This document shows positions 7,436-15,795 of a stretch of 54,197 nucleotides of DNA, in pieces. The notes under the pieces are model-generated. The model was not told where the DNA came from. It made no database searches and saw only the letters and a list, made by a program, of their open reading frames with translations. The stretch's first letter is position 1. The number at the start of each line of letters is the position of its first letter. The DNA lies in contig CAMWFQ010000029.1 in assembly GCA_947173495.1 (NCBI GenBank), forward strand, positions 1 to 54,197, given 5' to 3'. The stretch is from an uncultured Lachnospiraceae bacterium. Its GTDB lineage: Bacteria > Bacillota > Clostridia > Lachnospirales > Lachnospiraceae. The position numbers and the translations under genes were made by a program.

Positions 7436-8542
7436 ATGACAAAGGAATTTCAGGCGGGTTACTACAAAATTGAAGTAACAGATATTATAGAAAAGAGGTA
7501 TTGTAATTGTTTCATTCCAATAAGGATTGACAGGTGGTTTGATAGAGTTCAGATGCAATCGGAATATAATGCGCTATTGATGCAGATTTATCGGAAAATA
7601 GGTCATATAGAGGGCATGGTCGCTTTGCTAAATTGTGAAGAAATAGAAAATATTAACGGTCTGATTGACAGAATTAATTTTATGTACTGTCAGCCAGATG
7701 GGAAGCAGGCATTAGATATTTTGAAATTTTTTAGCCAAATTCATGGAGATGAATTAATGATACAATCCTTAAAAGACCAAATAACATTATATTCAGACAT
7801 AAATGTGTTGAGGTCTCGACATAGAAAAAAATTCATTATTTTAAGAAATGTCATTTCTGCATTAAGGGAAGAATTTAATCCGGTTTCACCTGAAAGAATT
7901 GGAGAAAGCATAGATGATTTGCTTGATGTGACATCAAAGTATGCAAATTATTTTAAAAAGCAGAATGATGTGTTGAATCCGATTTTATTTAGTGGATTGC
8001 TTTTGTATCAGTTATTGACATTAGCTCCATATGAACAAAATAATATTGTTTATTCATCTTATGCGGTGGAAAGGTATATGCAAAAGCTAAAAGTATTACC
8101 AGAAGTTTCACTTCCGTTTGCAAAGCTAATCCAAAATAACATAAATGAGTGTGAGGATCGTATGGCAGAGGTAAGATGGTCGTGCAATATAAATCCGTGG
8201 CTAACTTTTTATTTAAACATAATGGATAAGGCGTTGGAAGCAGTATGTAGATTTATTCAGGAGCAACATAAGCATATGGTAACAAGTATAAATGCAGTAA
8301 ACAGAGTAAAAAATATCTCTCCAAATATGAGAAATAAAATGATAATGGAATTAGGGTTCATGCGGCAGATGCCGTTTTTCCGGATAGAAGATGTTATGAA
8401 TCACTGTAGTATTACACACAGCACAGCAGTAAAAATGGTAAATACCTTTATTAAACTGAAAATTGTAAAGCAGACAGATAATAAGCAGAGATACAGGGTG
8501 TATGAATGCATTTCATTGACGGAAAGCATTAGAAGAGTTTAA
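7436..8542 (+). CDS. Fic-fold pseudoenzyme with C-terminal winged helix
   Basis: 368 residues. Layout follows the common Fic proteins: an N-terminal helical region with IYRKIGHIEGMVALL (about 51-65), a helical Fic core (about 155-225), NPWLTFYLNIMDKALEAV, and a C-terminal winged helix (about 309-365) with FRIEDVMNHCSITHSTAVK and IVKQTDNKQRYRVY. Where active Fic proteins have HPFxDGNGR this one reads LAPYEQNNI (196-204), so the catalytic His, the metal-binding acidic position context and the Gly residues are lost and only one Asn remains. The inhibitory S/T-x3-E-G/N motif is also absent (reads FMYCQPDG). It should not AMPylate. It is the first gene of an operon with the MBL and protease-NTPase genes (22-base gap), so a DNA-binding regulator or recognition subunit is likely. 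Confidence 0.65.
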   Translation: MTKEFQAGYYKIEVTDIIEKRYCNCFIPIRIDRWFDRVQMQSEYNALLMQIYRKIGHIEGMVALLNCEEIENINGLIDRINFMYCQPDGKQALDILKFFSQIHGDELMIQSLKDQITLYSDINVLRSRHRKKFIILRNVISALREEFNPVSPERIGESIDDLLDVTSKYANYFKKQNDVLNPILFSGLLLYQLLTLAPYEQNNIVYSSYAVERYMQKLKVLPEVSLPFAKLIQNNINECEDRMAEVRWSCNINPWLTFYLNIMDKALEAVCRFIQEQHKHMVTSINAVNRVKNISPNMRNKMIMELGFMRQMPFFRIEDVMNHCSITHSTAVKMVNTFIKLKIVKQTDNKQRYRVYECISLTESIRRV

Positions 8543-8564
8543 TGAGTGATTAGGAGACTGTAGA

Positions 8565-9746
8565 ATGAAGATTAAAATGATGCCTGCTCAATATGGCGAC
8601 TGTTTTTGGATTTATACAAGTGATAAAATTAATATTTTGGTGGATGGAGGATTAAAATCCACTTATAATCATTGGATAAAGCCCTTAACCTTTTTTGAAA
8701 ATAGATATGAATTGATTTTTGATTTAGTTATTGTAACACATATTGATTGTGATCATATTGGAGGCATTGTTGCTTTTTTGGAAGATTGTGAAAAAAACTG
8801 TCGTGTGGGGTTAAAAGAAATTTGGCACAACGGACTTTTTCAAATTGGAGGGAAAAAGTTTTTAGAGTATTCAGAACGGGATGTAGAACGGGATGAGGAG
8901 ATTTTGAATGCAATCATTCAAAGGGGGTATTTGTCAAGTGAAGAGTCAAATATTGGAGTATCTGAAAGTTTTGCATTAGATGTTTTAATTCAAGAGAAAA
9001 AAGTAGTAAGAAATACAGGAAATAAGAACAGTGCTATTTGTGATAAAACTGGAGAATATAATCTTGGTATAGTAACAAAGATTTTGGTTTTAGGTCCAGA
9101 TAAGGAATCGCTAAATGCAATGGAGAAGTATTGGCAGAAAGAAATGATAGCCAGAAACTATAGATTTCAAGTAACAAATAGAGTAAAATTAATGCAGGCG
9201 TTTGAATTCCAGATGTCTGCAGTGAATAACTATTATGCTCCGTTTGAACTTCAAATAAGTGGTAAAGATTGCATGGAAAGGTACTTAAGCGATTTAGAAG
9301 AGAAAGATATTTCTGTGACGAATCGTAGCTCTATTTGTTTTGTAATTGAGGAGGGAAAATACAAGGTTCTTTTTTTGGGAGATGCAGTGATTTATAATAA
9401 TGGGAGTCTGATGAAGCGGTTAGAAGAAAAATATGGCAAGACATGCCATTTTACAGCTATTAAATTACCGCATCATGGGAGTAGATATAATGTTTCTATA
9501 GATTTTATTAAAAGATATACAGCAGATGAATATTATTTTAGTACCAATTCAGAACGGTTCGGACATCCTGATATAGATGTAATCGCAGATGTAATATATT
9601 ATTCTGGCACTAATAACAAAAAGCTGATTTTTAATTATCCATTAGATGTGATAAAACTATTTGACAGAAATGATTGGAAACAACAATATCATTATGAAAT
9701 TGTTGTGGGAAATGGAAATGAAATAGTCGAAAGGAGTTATGAATAA
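8565..9746 (+). CDS. Metallo-beta-lactamase-fold hydrolase (Avs1A-like, ComEC-type)
   Basis: 393 residues. Residues 1-30 read YGDCFWIYTSDKINILVDGG, then VTHIDCDHIGG gives the H-x-D-x-D-H metal site of the ComEC-type subfamily. Later motifs are VLFLGDA, LPHHGSRYN and FGHPD, all in their normal order, so the active site looks complete. Relatives act as nucleases or phosphodiesterases; the substrate here is not known. It ends 2 bases before the protease-NTPase gene. An MBL protein beside a protease and a STAND NTPase is the gene set of AVAST type I (Avs1) defence. No signal peptide, so cytoplasmic. Confidence 0.8.
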   Translation: MKIKMMPAQYGDCFWIYTSDKINILVDGGLKSTYNHWIKPLTFFENRYELIFDLVIVTHIDCDHIGGIVAFLEDCEKNCRVGLKEIWHNGLFQIGGKKFLEYSERDVERDEEILNAIIQRGYLSSEESNIGVSESFALDVLIQEKKVVRNTGNKNSAICDKTGEYNLGIVTKILVLGPDKESLNAMEKYWQKEMIARNYRFQVTNRVKLMQAFEFQMSAVNNYYAPFELQISGKDCMERYLSDLEEKDISVTNRSSICFVIEEGKYKVLFLGDAVIYNNGSLMKRLEEKYGKTCHFTAIKLPHHGSRYNVSIDFIKRYTADEYYFSTNSERFGHPDIDVIADVIYYSGTNNKKLIFNYPLDVIKLFDRNDWKQQYHYEIVVGNGNEIVERSYE

Positions 9747-9748
9747 AG

Positions 9749-12700
9749 ATGAAAATTTCGAATATATTTTTAACCCAAATACTGTGCCATGATGAAATAG
9801 CAGGAACTGGATTTTTTATAGATTCTAAAACAGTTCTTACTGCTATGCATACCATAACCTCTGACATTGAGGACTTACAATTAAAAGAAGAGAAAGCTGT
9901 AGAGCTTTATATAAATGAGTCAGAAGTTATACAGGCAAAGAGTCTGAATCTTGTAGATGCAATTGACAATAGGGTGGATTGCGTTTTGTTGGGAATAGAG
10001 GAGGTGTTTGAAGAGGGAGAGAAAGTACGTCTGAAAGCTCCGGCAAACACTTTGCAGGATTATGAATGCAAAGTATTTGGTTATCCTAAAGAATTGGGAA
10101 CATTAATTGAGTTAGATGGACAAATTATCAAGAGGGAAGAAATTAATAGTGATTCATATGATATGATTGTGAAGATTAAGAAACAAGATAAACTTCAAAA
10201 TTATGAGGGGATTTCAGGCGGTCCTATCATGATAGGTGGCAATGTAATCGGATTCGCTGTTAAACAGTTATCAGATAATAAAATAGCAGGAATATCTTTG
10301 AAGTGCTTAAAGGAATTCTTGCCAGAAGTATATTCCAATAAGATTGTGGTTTCAAACATTAGAAAAACAGCTATATTACATACTTCTTCATTAGTGGAAA
10401 GGTGTAATTTAGATTTTTTTGAAAACCATTTGAAGCAGGTATTAAATATAGCAGGACCAAGATATGTGTCAGAATTAAATGTTGAGAATGAAACGTTTGT
10501 AACAGTGAATAAAATTCTTGATAAAGAAAGTATTGAAAAAGAAATATTAGAAGCTGAAAGAAAATGGAGTGAACTTTATAAGAAACTTTGCAATAGTATA
10601 GGCAATATAAGGGATACAAAGCATAATTTTTTAAAGAAAAGCGCAGAGGATATTGAAAGAATTACGGGAAAGCTTCAAACAAAATGGAGTTCTTTTAGAA
10701 ACAGAGATTTAGATATGGATTTATTTCGGACGCAGTTGGAATTAGCAGAAAAGGAATTAGAAGTTATTTTTGAAAAAGAATTCCAAAGATTTGAAGAAGA
10801 ATATGGGAAAGGAAACTATAGAAATCGTAGCTGGAAAGGATTTATGGCATCGTATATGTGTACTTTTCCAACATATCATTTGGAAGAATTAGAAGATTCT
10901 ATTGAGTTATGCAAGGTATTGATAAAGCAAATAAATAAAGAATCTATGTACTTATATCAGAAGAAAACTGTATTATTGACAGGCAGAGGTGGAATGGGAA
11001 AAACGCATTTACTCTGTGATATTACAAAGCAATGGATTAGTAATCAAATACCAGCGTTTCTCTTTTTTGGTGAGCAATTTGGCATGAATAATGCATCGGA
11101 GGAGATACTGAAACGATTAGGATTGGAGCAAATTTCGTTCGAAGAATTTTTAAGTTTTTTTGATGAGCTAGCAGAAGAAAAACAATGTTACGTTCCGATT
11201 TGTGTTGATGCATTGAATGAAACAATAAAAAATGACTATTGGAATTCGCAGTTGCTGTCATTAAGTGCGGCGGTTGAAAATTATAGGAATATTAAATTGA
11301 TTGTAAGCTGCCGAAGTATTTATTTGCAAGAGGTGCTTGATGAAGATATAGTAAGCCGTATGGCGATTGTAGAACAAAAAGGGTTTGAGCATGTTGAGAT
11401 TGAAGCCATGCGCCAATTTGGAGAATATTATGGCATTCATTTGAATTTTGATTATTTGCTGCATCAGGAATATAGAAATCCATTGTACTTAAAAATGTTA
11501 TGTGAGGTAGCTCAAACACAAGAAAATTTCCATGCTGAAGCTGGAGATTTGATGAAATTAATGAAGGATTTTTTTGTGATGAAAGATAAAAAGATTTCTA
11601 AGGAGATTTCTATTTCTGTGCGAGAACACATTGTGCAACAAATTTTGGGTATGGTAGCAAATTCTATGATAAAGCAAAATAAAAACTATATTTTGTGGAG
11701 CGAATTGCGTACAATTGTGAAAAAGCTGCTATCAGAATATAGTTGTGAAGGAGATACTCAAAATTTATTGAGGAAACTGCTTTCAGAAAATCTTTTTAAA
11801 GAAGCGGATAATGATAATGAAAGGATTGTTTTCGGATATGAACGTTTTTATGAGATAATAATAGCGCAAAGTGTTCTTGGAGCTACAGAGGATGAAACAA
11901 TTCAAAGAATATATAAGATTCAGGAAAAGCAACAAATGACAATCGGGACGCTTGAATTAATTCAAATACTGTTCATGCGTCAGTTTCAACATGAGATATT
12001 GGAATATATTATTCCGGAAGAATGGGATATCAGATGGATTGAGTCATTTGGGCAAAGTTTGTACTGGAGAACGAATCAAGAAGTGACAAGTGAAACAAAG
12101 AAGTTTGTCAAATATTTTTTGAAAAATAATAAGGAAGAAAAAGTACGTACTATCTTATTAGCAATATTAGGTGTTTCAACAAAAGTAGATTTTGATTTGA
12201 ATGCAGAATACTTGCATACATTTTTGATTAAGCAACCACCATTATGGCGGGATTATTATTTAAGCTTTTTTTTATTAGGAAACTTTGAAAAAGAGAAAAT
12301 AATCTATGATATTTGCATACGCAGTCAAAAATTAGCCAATTATGAGGTTACGGAAAAGGGGGCTCAGTTATGGGCGATTACACTTTCCTGGTTATGCTCT
12401 CTAAATGATATAAAGATACGAGATAATGCAAGCAAGGGCTTAGCCAACTTATTTCGAAAGAATACAAATATTATAATAGCTGTGTTAAATAAATTTAAAG
12501 ATTTGGAAGAAGATTATATTCATGAGCGAATATGGCAGGCGGCATATTCTGCACTTCTTTTGGCAGGGGAGGAGGTGGTGCTGAAAGAGGTAGTTGAATA
12601 TATTGATATACAGTTTGCGAAAAAAGGAGCATGGCCTGAAAACGTTTTAATTCGGGATTATTTATATAAAATTATTGAGTATTCTGTGAATCGAAGGGAA

Positions 12701-14011
12701 TTCCCTGATAGCATGTTAATTACTTATCAACCACCTTATAAGAGTGAGAAGTTGACAAAAGTATCGGAGGAAACATTACAAAAATGGAAAAAGGAAAATG
12801 GCAGGTTATATTTTAACTGCATTGAGAGCGACTTTGCAATATACACAATTCCGTCCGAGGTTGAAGATTATGGATTTTCAAAGAAGGAGATTGGCGGGAT
12901 CATAATGCAAAACATACTCAATAGTGGATATGACGATAATTTAGAAAAATATGATCAGATGATAGATTATAAATATGGTTCTTTGCGCAGCAGAGACTCT
13001 TCGGTTGAAAGAATCGGGAAAAAGTATCAGAAAATATTTTTATATCGATGTATGGGAAGGCTCTACGATAATTATGAGTATAAGTCAAGGTATTCATATG
13101 CTGAGGGTAATTATCCGCTGATCGGAGAACAAGGGACATCTTTTCGTGAAATTGATTTGACAGCATTGCCATATGAAGCAGAAAAAGATGCATTTAGAGC
13201 GAAACAGATTTATTATCCATTTTCCAGGTATCGTGATTTTTCTGATGAAAAATGGTTTCATAAAAAAGATGTCACACAATATTTTGAAAGCTTGTTTTTG
13301 CAAAAGTACAATAGTGATAAATATATGATTTTACAAGGATATTTTCATGATAGAGAAAAAAATTCTCCCAAGTATAGAGAAGTATGGGTGCAGATACGGT
13401 CTTATTTCTTTGGAAAAAAGTATAAACAAAATTTTTTGGATTGGTTAAAGGGAAAGGATTTTGAAGGAAGATGGATGCCGGAAGGAACAAATCATTTGTA
13501 TGAGGTAAGTATTGGTGAATATCCGTGGAGTGAATATATAACACAGTATTTGAGGGAAATGCAGGAAGAACAAAGTTTTAGAGGAAATTCGCCAGCTCCA
13601 TGTCATATTATTCCCACGGTTAACGACTATAATAATGAGAAAGATTCTGAATTTTGTCCGTCCAGTATCGCGGGAAAATTTATGTTTCCATGTAAAGATT
13701 TGTTTGAAGTATTGGATTTAAAGTGGAATGGGAAAAATGGATTTTGTGCAAAAGAAAAACCAGTAGTATATCTTTCGGAAGGAGCTGATAGTGCACTTTA
13801 TATAGATAAGGATTTATTAATAGATTATTTGGAACGTTCGGGGCAAGAAATTGTGTGGACGGTTTTGGGAGAAAAGCAAAAAATTGGAGGTATGGGATTT
13901 CGGGATTTTCCAGGAAGAAGTGAGTTTAGCTATAGTTATTATTGGGACAATGGGCAAATTAAGAGAAATCATGAAGTATTCCATGTGCGTAAGGCACAGT
14001 ATGATGGTTAA
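9749..14011 (+). CDS. Trypsin-like protease fused to STAND NTPase (Avs1B/C-like)
   Basis: 1420 residues. Residues 1-200 form a trypsin-like domain: GTGFFIDSKTVLTAMH carries the His (34), VDCVLLGI the likely Asp (77) and GISGGP the Ser (156), so the triad is complete. A coiled or helical linker follows (about 245-370). The NTPase domain has Walker A GRGGMGKT at 412-419, a Walker B-like PICVDALNE near 480-490 and IVSCRS near 515-522. The C-terminal 800 residues show no named domain but contain helical stretches such as DNASKGLANLFRKN that suggest HEAT/TPR-like repeats, the usual sensor of STAND proteins. By family logic the C-terminus recognises a phage product, the NTPase oligomerises and the protease and MBL act as effectors. 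Fusion of protease and NTPase is unlike the three-gene Avs1 layout I recall. Confidence 0.75.
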   Translation: MKISNIFLTQILCHDEIAGTGFFIDSKTVLTAMHTITSDIEDLQLKEEKAVELYINESEVIQAKSLNLVDAIDNRVDCVLLGIEEVFEEGEKVRLKAPANTLQDYECKVFGYPKELGTLIELDGQIIKREEINSDSYDMIVKIKKQDKLQNYEGISGGPIMIGGNVIGFAVKQLSDNKIAGISLKCLKEFLPEVYSNKIVVSNIRKTAILHTSSLVERCNLDFFENHLKQVLNIAGPRYVSELNVENETFVTVNKILDKESIEKEILEAERKWSELYKKLCNSIGNIRDTKHNFLKKSAEDIERITGKLQTKWSSFRNRDLDMDLFRTQLELAEKELEVIFEKEFQRFEEEYGKGNYRNRSWKGFMASYMCTFPTYHLEELEDSIELCKVLIKQINKESMYLYQKKTVLLTGRGGMGKTHLLCDITKQWISNQIPAFLFFGEQFGMNNASEEILKRLGLEQISFEEFLSFFDELAEEKQCYVPICVDALNETIKNDYWNSQLLSLSAAVENYRNIKLIVSCRSIYLQEVLDEDIVSRMAIVEQKGFEHVEIEAMRQFGEYYGIHLNFDYLLHQEYRNPLYLKMLCEVAQTQENFHAEAGDLMKLMKDFFVMKDKKISKEISISVREHIVQQILGMVANSMIKQNKNYILWSELRTIVKKLLSEYSCEGDTQNLLRKLLSENLFKEADNDNERIVFGYERFYEIIIAQSVLGATEDETIQRIYKIQEKQQMTIGTLELIQILFMRQFQHEILEYIIPEEWDIRWIESFGQSLYWRTNQEVTSETKKFVKYFLKNNKEEKVRTILLAILGVSTKVDFDLNAEYLHTFLIKQPPLWRDYYLSFFLLGNFEKEKIIYDICIRSQKLANYEVTEKGAQLWAITLSWLCSLNDIKIRDNASKGLANLFRKNTNIIIAVLNKFKDLEEDYIHERIWQAAYSALLLAGEEVVLKEVVEYIDIQFAKKGAWPENVLIRDYLYKIIEYSVNRREFPDSMLITYQPPYKSEKLTKVSEETLQKWKKENGRLYFNCIESDFAIYTIPSEVEDYGFSKKEIGGIIMQNILNSGYDDNLEKYDQMIDYKYGSLRSRDSSVERIGKKYQKIFLYRCMGRLYDNYEYKSRYSYAEGNYPLIGEQGTSFREIDLTALPYEAEKDAFRAKQIYYPFSRYRDFSDEKWFHKKDVTQYFESLFLQKYNSDKYMILQGYFHDREKNSPKYREVWVQIRSYFFGKKYKQNFLDWLKGKDFEGRWMPEGTNHLYEVSIGEYPWSEYITQYLREMQEEQSFRGNSPAPCHIIPTVNDYNNEKDSEFCPSSIAGKFMFPCKDLFEVLDLKWNGKNGFCAKEKPVVYLSEGADSALYIDKDLLIDYLERSGQEIVWTVLGEKQKIGGMGFRDFPGRSEFSYSYYWDNGQIKRNHEVFHVRKAQYDG

Positions 14012-14079
14012 AACATGGATTTTGATAAGGTATATGAAATACAGGGATTATTTTGTTCAATAAAATGATTTTGTTACCC

Positions 14080-14094
14080 TTGATGAATCATCAA
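14080..14094 (+). promoter_or_regulatory. Palindromic operator candidate before the zeta-toxin module
   Basis: TTGATGAATCATCAA is a perfect palindrome around one central base, 23 bases before the antitoxin start. Its position suggests a binding site controlling the toxin-antitoxin pair. No convincing -35/-10 pair was found next to it. Confidence 0.5.
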
Positions 14095-14117
14095 TAAAAT
14101 GAAAGGTGGTATAAAAT

Positions 14118-14336
14118 ATGAGTTCGGATTATATAACAGATGAGCAGGTAGTAAAACGTGCGAATGCAGCAGTAGGGCTTGAAATAGAAAAATTGAAAGC
14201 AATGGGAGCGCCGGTTATAATTTATGACAGAAAAAAACAAGTTGTGGTAAGACGCAATAATGACGGAACAGAAACAGAGGTAGGGAAACGATTGCGAAAG
14301 GGGAACTATAGTGAACGAATTGAAAAAGAAATCTGA
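14118..14336 (+). CDS. Putative antitoxin of the zeta toxin
   Basis: 72 residues beginning MSSDYITDEQVVKRANAAVG, with a basic, mostly beta or extended C-terminal half (IIYDRKKQVVVRRNNDG). It has a GGTGG site upstream and its end overlaps the zeta-toxin start by 26 bases, the arrangement of antitoxin-toxin pairs. It is not the classical epsilon fold by eye; the role is inferred from position. Confidence 0.6.
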   Translation: MSSDYITDEQVVKRANAAVGLEIEKLKAMGAPVIIYDRKKQVVVRRNNDGTETEVGKRLRKGNYSERIEKEI

Positions 14337-14910
14337 GATTGTTATTTTTGCCGGTCCGAATGGTTCAGGTAAAAGTACATTTACGTCATTATTGAAGCCC
14401 TCAATGGATTATATTAATGCAGATGAAATTAAGAAAATATTGAAATGTTCAGATTTTGAAGCTGCAAAATTGGCTGAAAAACAAAGAGAAGAACATTTGA
14501 AGAATATGGAAGATTTTTGTTTTGAAACAGTTCTTTCTACAGATAGAAATTTGAATCTGTTAAAAAGGGCAAAGGAAAAAGGGTATTTTATCCGATGTTA
14601 TTATATCCTTACTGCAGATCCAATGATAAACATTTTTCGTGTCAGGGCACGGGTAGAGGTTGGCGGACATGATGTTCCAGATGATAAAATTATTAGCCGT
14701 TTTGACAAAGCACTGGCATTAGTACATGAGGTAGTTGGTGTCTGTGATATTTGTCATATATATGACAATTCTGAAGACAGACCCTATCGGATTTATAAGA
14801 AGAGAAAAGATCGGTCTTTTTATGATACGTGTGATGATTGGAATAAAGAAGATATATTTTATCTAACGCAGGATATGAATGCAGAGAAAAAGAATTTGAA
14901 TGATAATTGA
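14311..14910 (+). CDS. Zeta-toxin family kinase
   Basis: 199 residues. IVIFAGPNGSGKSTFTS holds the P-loop (about 15-23), YINADEIK the conserved acidic residues, FETVLST the substrate region, and RVRARVEVGGHDVP the second nucleotide-binding and Arg element typical of the family. Zeta toxins phosphorylate UDP-N-acetylglucosamine or related nucleotide sugars; the exact substrate here is unknown. All motifs are present, so it should be active and need the small protein encoded just upstream. It is the last gene of the inserted cassette and may stabilise it by addiction. Confidence 0.85.
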   Translation: MNELKKKSEIVIFAGPNGSGKSTFTSLLKPSMDYINADEIKKILKCSDFEAAKLAEKQREEHLKNMEDFCFETVLSTDRNLNLLKRAKEKGYFIRCYYILTADPMINIFRVRARVEVGGHDVPDDKIISRFDKALALVHEVVGVCDICHIYDNSEDRPYRIYKKRKDRSFYDTCDDWNKEDIFYLTQDMNAEKKNLNDN

Positions 14911-14931
14911 GTAAAAAGAATAGAGAAACTG

Positions 14932-14970
14932 AAAAGCATCACGAAGGGCTAGTCTTTTGGTGATGCTTTT
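14932..14970 (+). terminator. Terminator at the end of the inserted cassette
   Basis: AAAAGCATCAC (14932-14942) pairs perfectly with GTGATGCTTTT (14960-14970). The run of T at the end and flanking A make it a likely bidirectional terminator after the zeta-toxin gene. Confidence 0.7.
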
Positions 14971-15001
14971 CCTTTGCAGAAAAAGAATATTTTTTTTAGT
15001 T

Positions 15002-15013
15002 TTTACTTGACAA
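15002..15013 (+). repeat. Right inverted repeat of the inserted cassette
   Basis: TTTACTTGACAA, the reverse complement of 7320-7331 except for one base. It ends 5 bases before the integrase frame resumes. Confidence 0.4.
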
Positions 15014-15018
15014 AAGCA

Positions 15019-15591
15019 GAGATCATAGGGCTTACGTGGTCGGATATTGACATGAAAAATAAACAGGTCAGCATCAACCATCAGCTTATCTACAGGAATC
15101 TGGGAGAAGGGAACAGGCTCTGTGTTACAGCTCCCAAGACCGAGGCAGGCGTAAGGGATATTCCCATGACAGCCAGTGTCAGAAAGGCTTTTGAAAAGCA
15201 ACGGGAATATCAGTTCATGATGGGGATAGACAGGGATTATGAAGTGGATGGTATGAAAGGCTTTATTTTCACCAGCAAGAATGGACGCCCCTTACAGCCC
15301 AACGCAGTCAACAACGTACTTTACAATATCGTGGATGCTTATAATAAGCAGGAAACGGCGAAAGCGAAAAAGGAGCACCGCAAGCCGGAGATGATGCCGA
15401 GAATATCAGCCCATATTTTAAGGCATACAGGATGTACCAGAATGGCGGAGCGTGGGATGGATGTAAAGGTATTGCAGTACATCATGGGGCATGCAAATAT
15501 CGCGGTCACTATGGAAGTTTATAATCATATCACGGAATATGCGAGAATAGAAAAGGAAATATTGAAGATGGAAGACCTGATGGCGATATAA
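15019..15591 (+). pseudogene. int: Tyrosine integrase, right fragment
   Basis: The frame resumes with EIIGLTWSDIDMKNKQVSI and runs to the normal C-terminus. It holds the rest of the catalytic set: HILRHTGCTR (His and second Arg), GHANIAVTMEVYNHIT (His and the nucleophilic Tyr). The first catalytic Arg is on the fragment at 6968-7306. An ATG at 14974 in frame could start translation, but it lies in the insert and the product would lack the first Arg and all DNA-binding domains. The neighbouring repeat at 15774 is where this enzyme family is expected to act. Confidence 0.88.
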
Positions 15592-15773
15592 GCCACAAGA
15601 CGTTATCTGATGAAATCGGATACGAAGCTGTACCCCAAATTTTTTCACAAATGGGGTATGAATGGGGTATAATACATGTTATTTGGCATTTTACAGAAAT
15701 TTTAGAACCCGCAAAGCCGCATAAACACTGGGTTTGCAAATAATTTCACAACAATCCTGACGGATTGTTGAAA

Positions 15774-15795
15774 AATAATTAGCACTCACCTCTTG
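15774..15795 (+). repeat. Right direct repeat (putative att site) overlapping CIRCE
   Basis: Matches 1660-1681 in 21 of 22 positions. It covers the left half and most of the spacer of the clpB CIRCE operator and the beginning of the -35 element, 183 bases after the integrase stop. Confidence 0.65.

Larger units (their letters stand above)
7307..15018 (+). mobile_element. 7.7-kb AT-rich defence cargo inserted in the integrase gene
   Basis: The integrase reading frame stops matching at GGC 7304-7306 and resumes with GAG 15019-15021 without losing a residue, so everything between is an insertion. Near its ends lie the inverted sequences TTGTCAATTAAA (7320-7331) and TTTACTTGACAA (15002-15013), matching in 11 of 12 positions. 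The inside is much richer in A and T than the integrase halves. All five genes face right and appear intact. No transposase, recombinase or IS end is present, so the way it entered is unknown. Confidence 0.75.
1660..15795. mobile_element. Decayed integrative element next to clpB
   Basis: The stretch between the two 22-bp direct repeats carries a toxin-antitoxin pair, HEPN-like genes, a ParM-like segregation gene, a helix-turn-helix protein of the kind found in Tn916-like elements and, at the far right beside the repeat, a tyrosine integrase. An integrase gene adjacent to one repeat copy is the classic layout of integrative elements. Two frameshifts, two truncations and the split integrase show that it can no longer move by itself. 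No relaxase, coupling protein or type IV secretion gene remains. Confidence 0.6.

Noticed and set aside
7436-8542. Active Fic AMPylase
   Set aside because: The position of HPFxDGNGR reads LAPYEQNNI, so catalysis is not expected.
13851-14063. 70-codon frame at the end of the protease-NTPase gene
   Set aside because: Overlaps the large gene in another frame, with no site or similarity.
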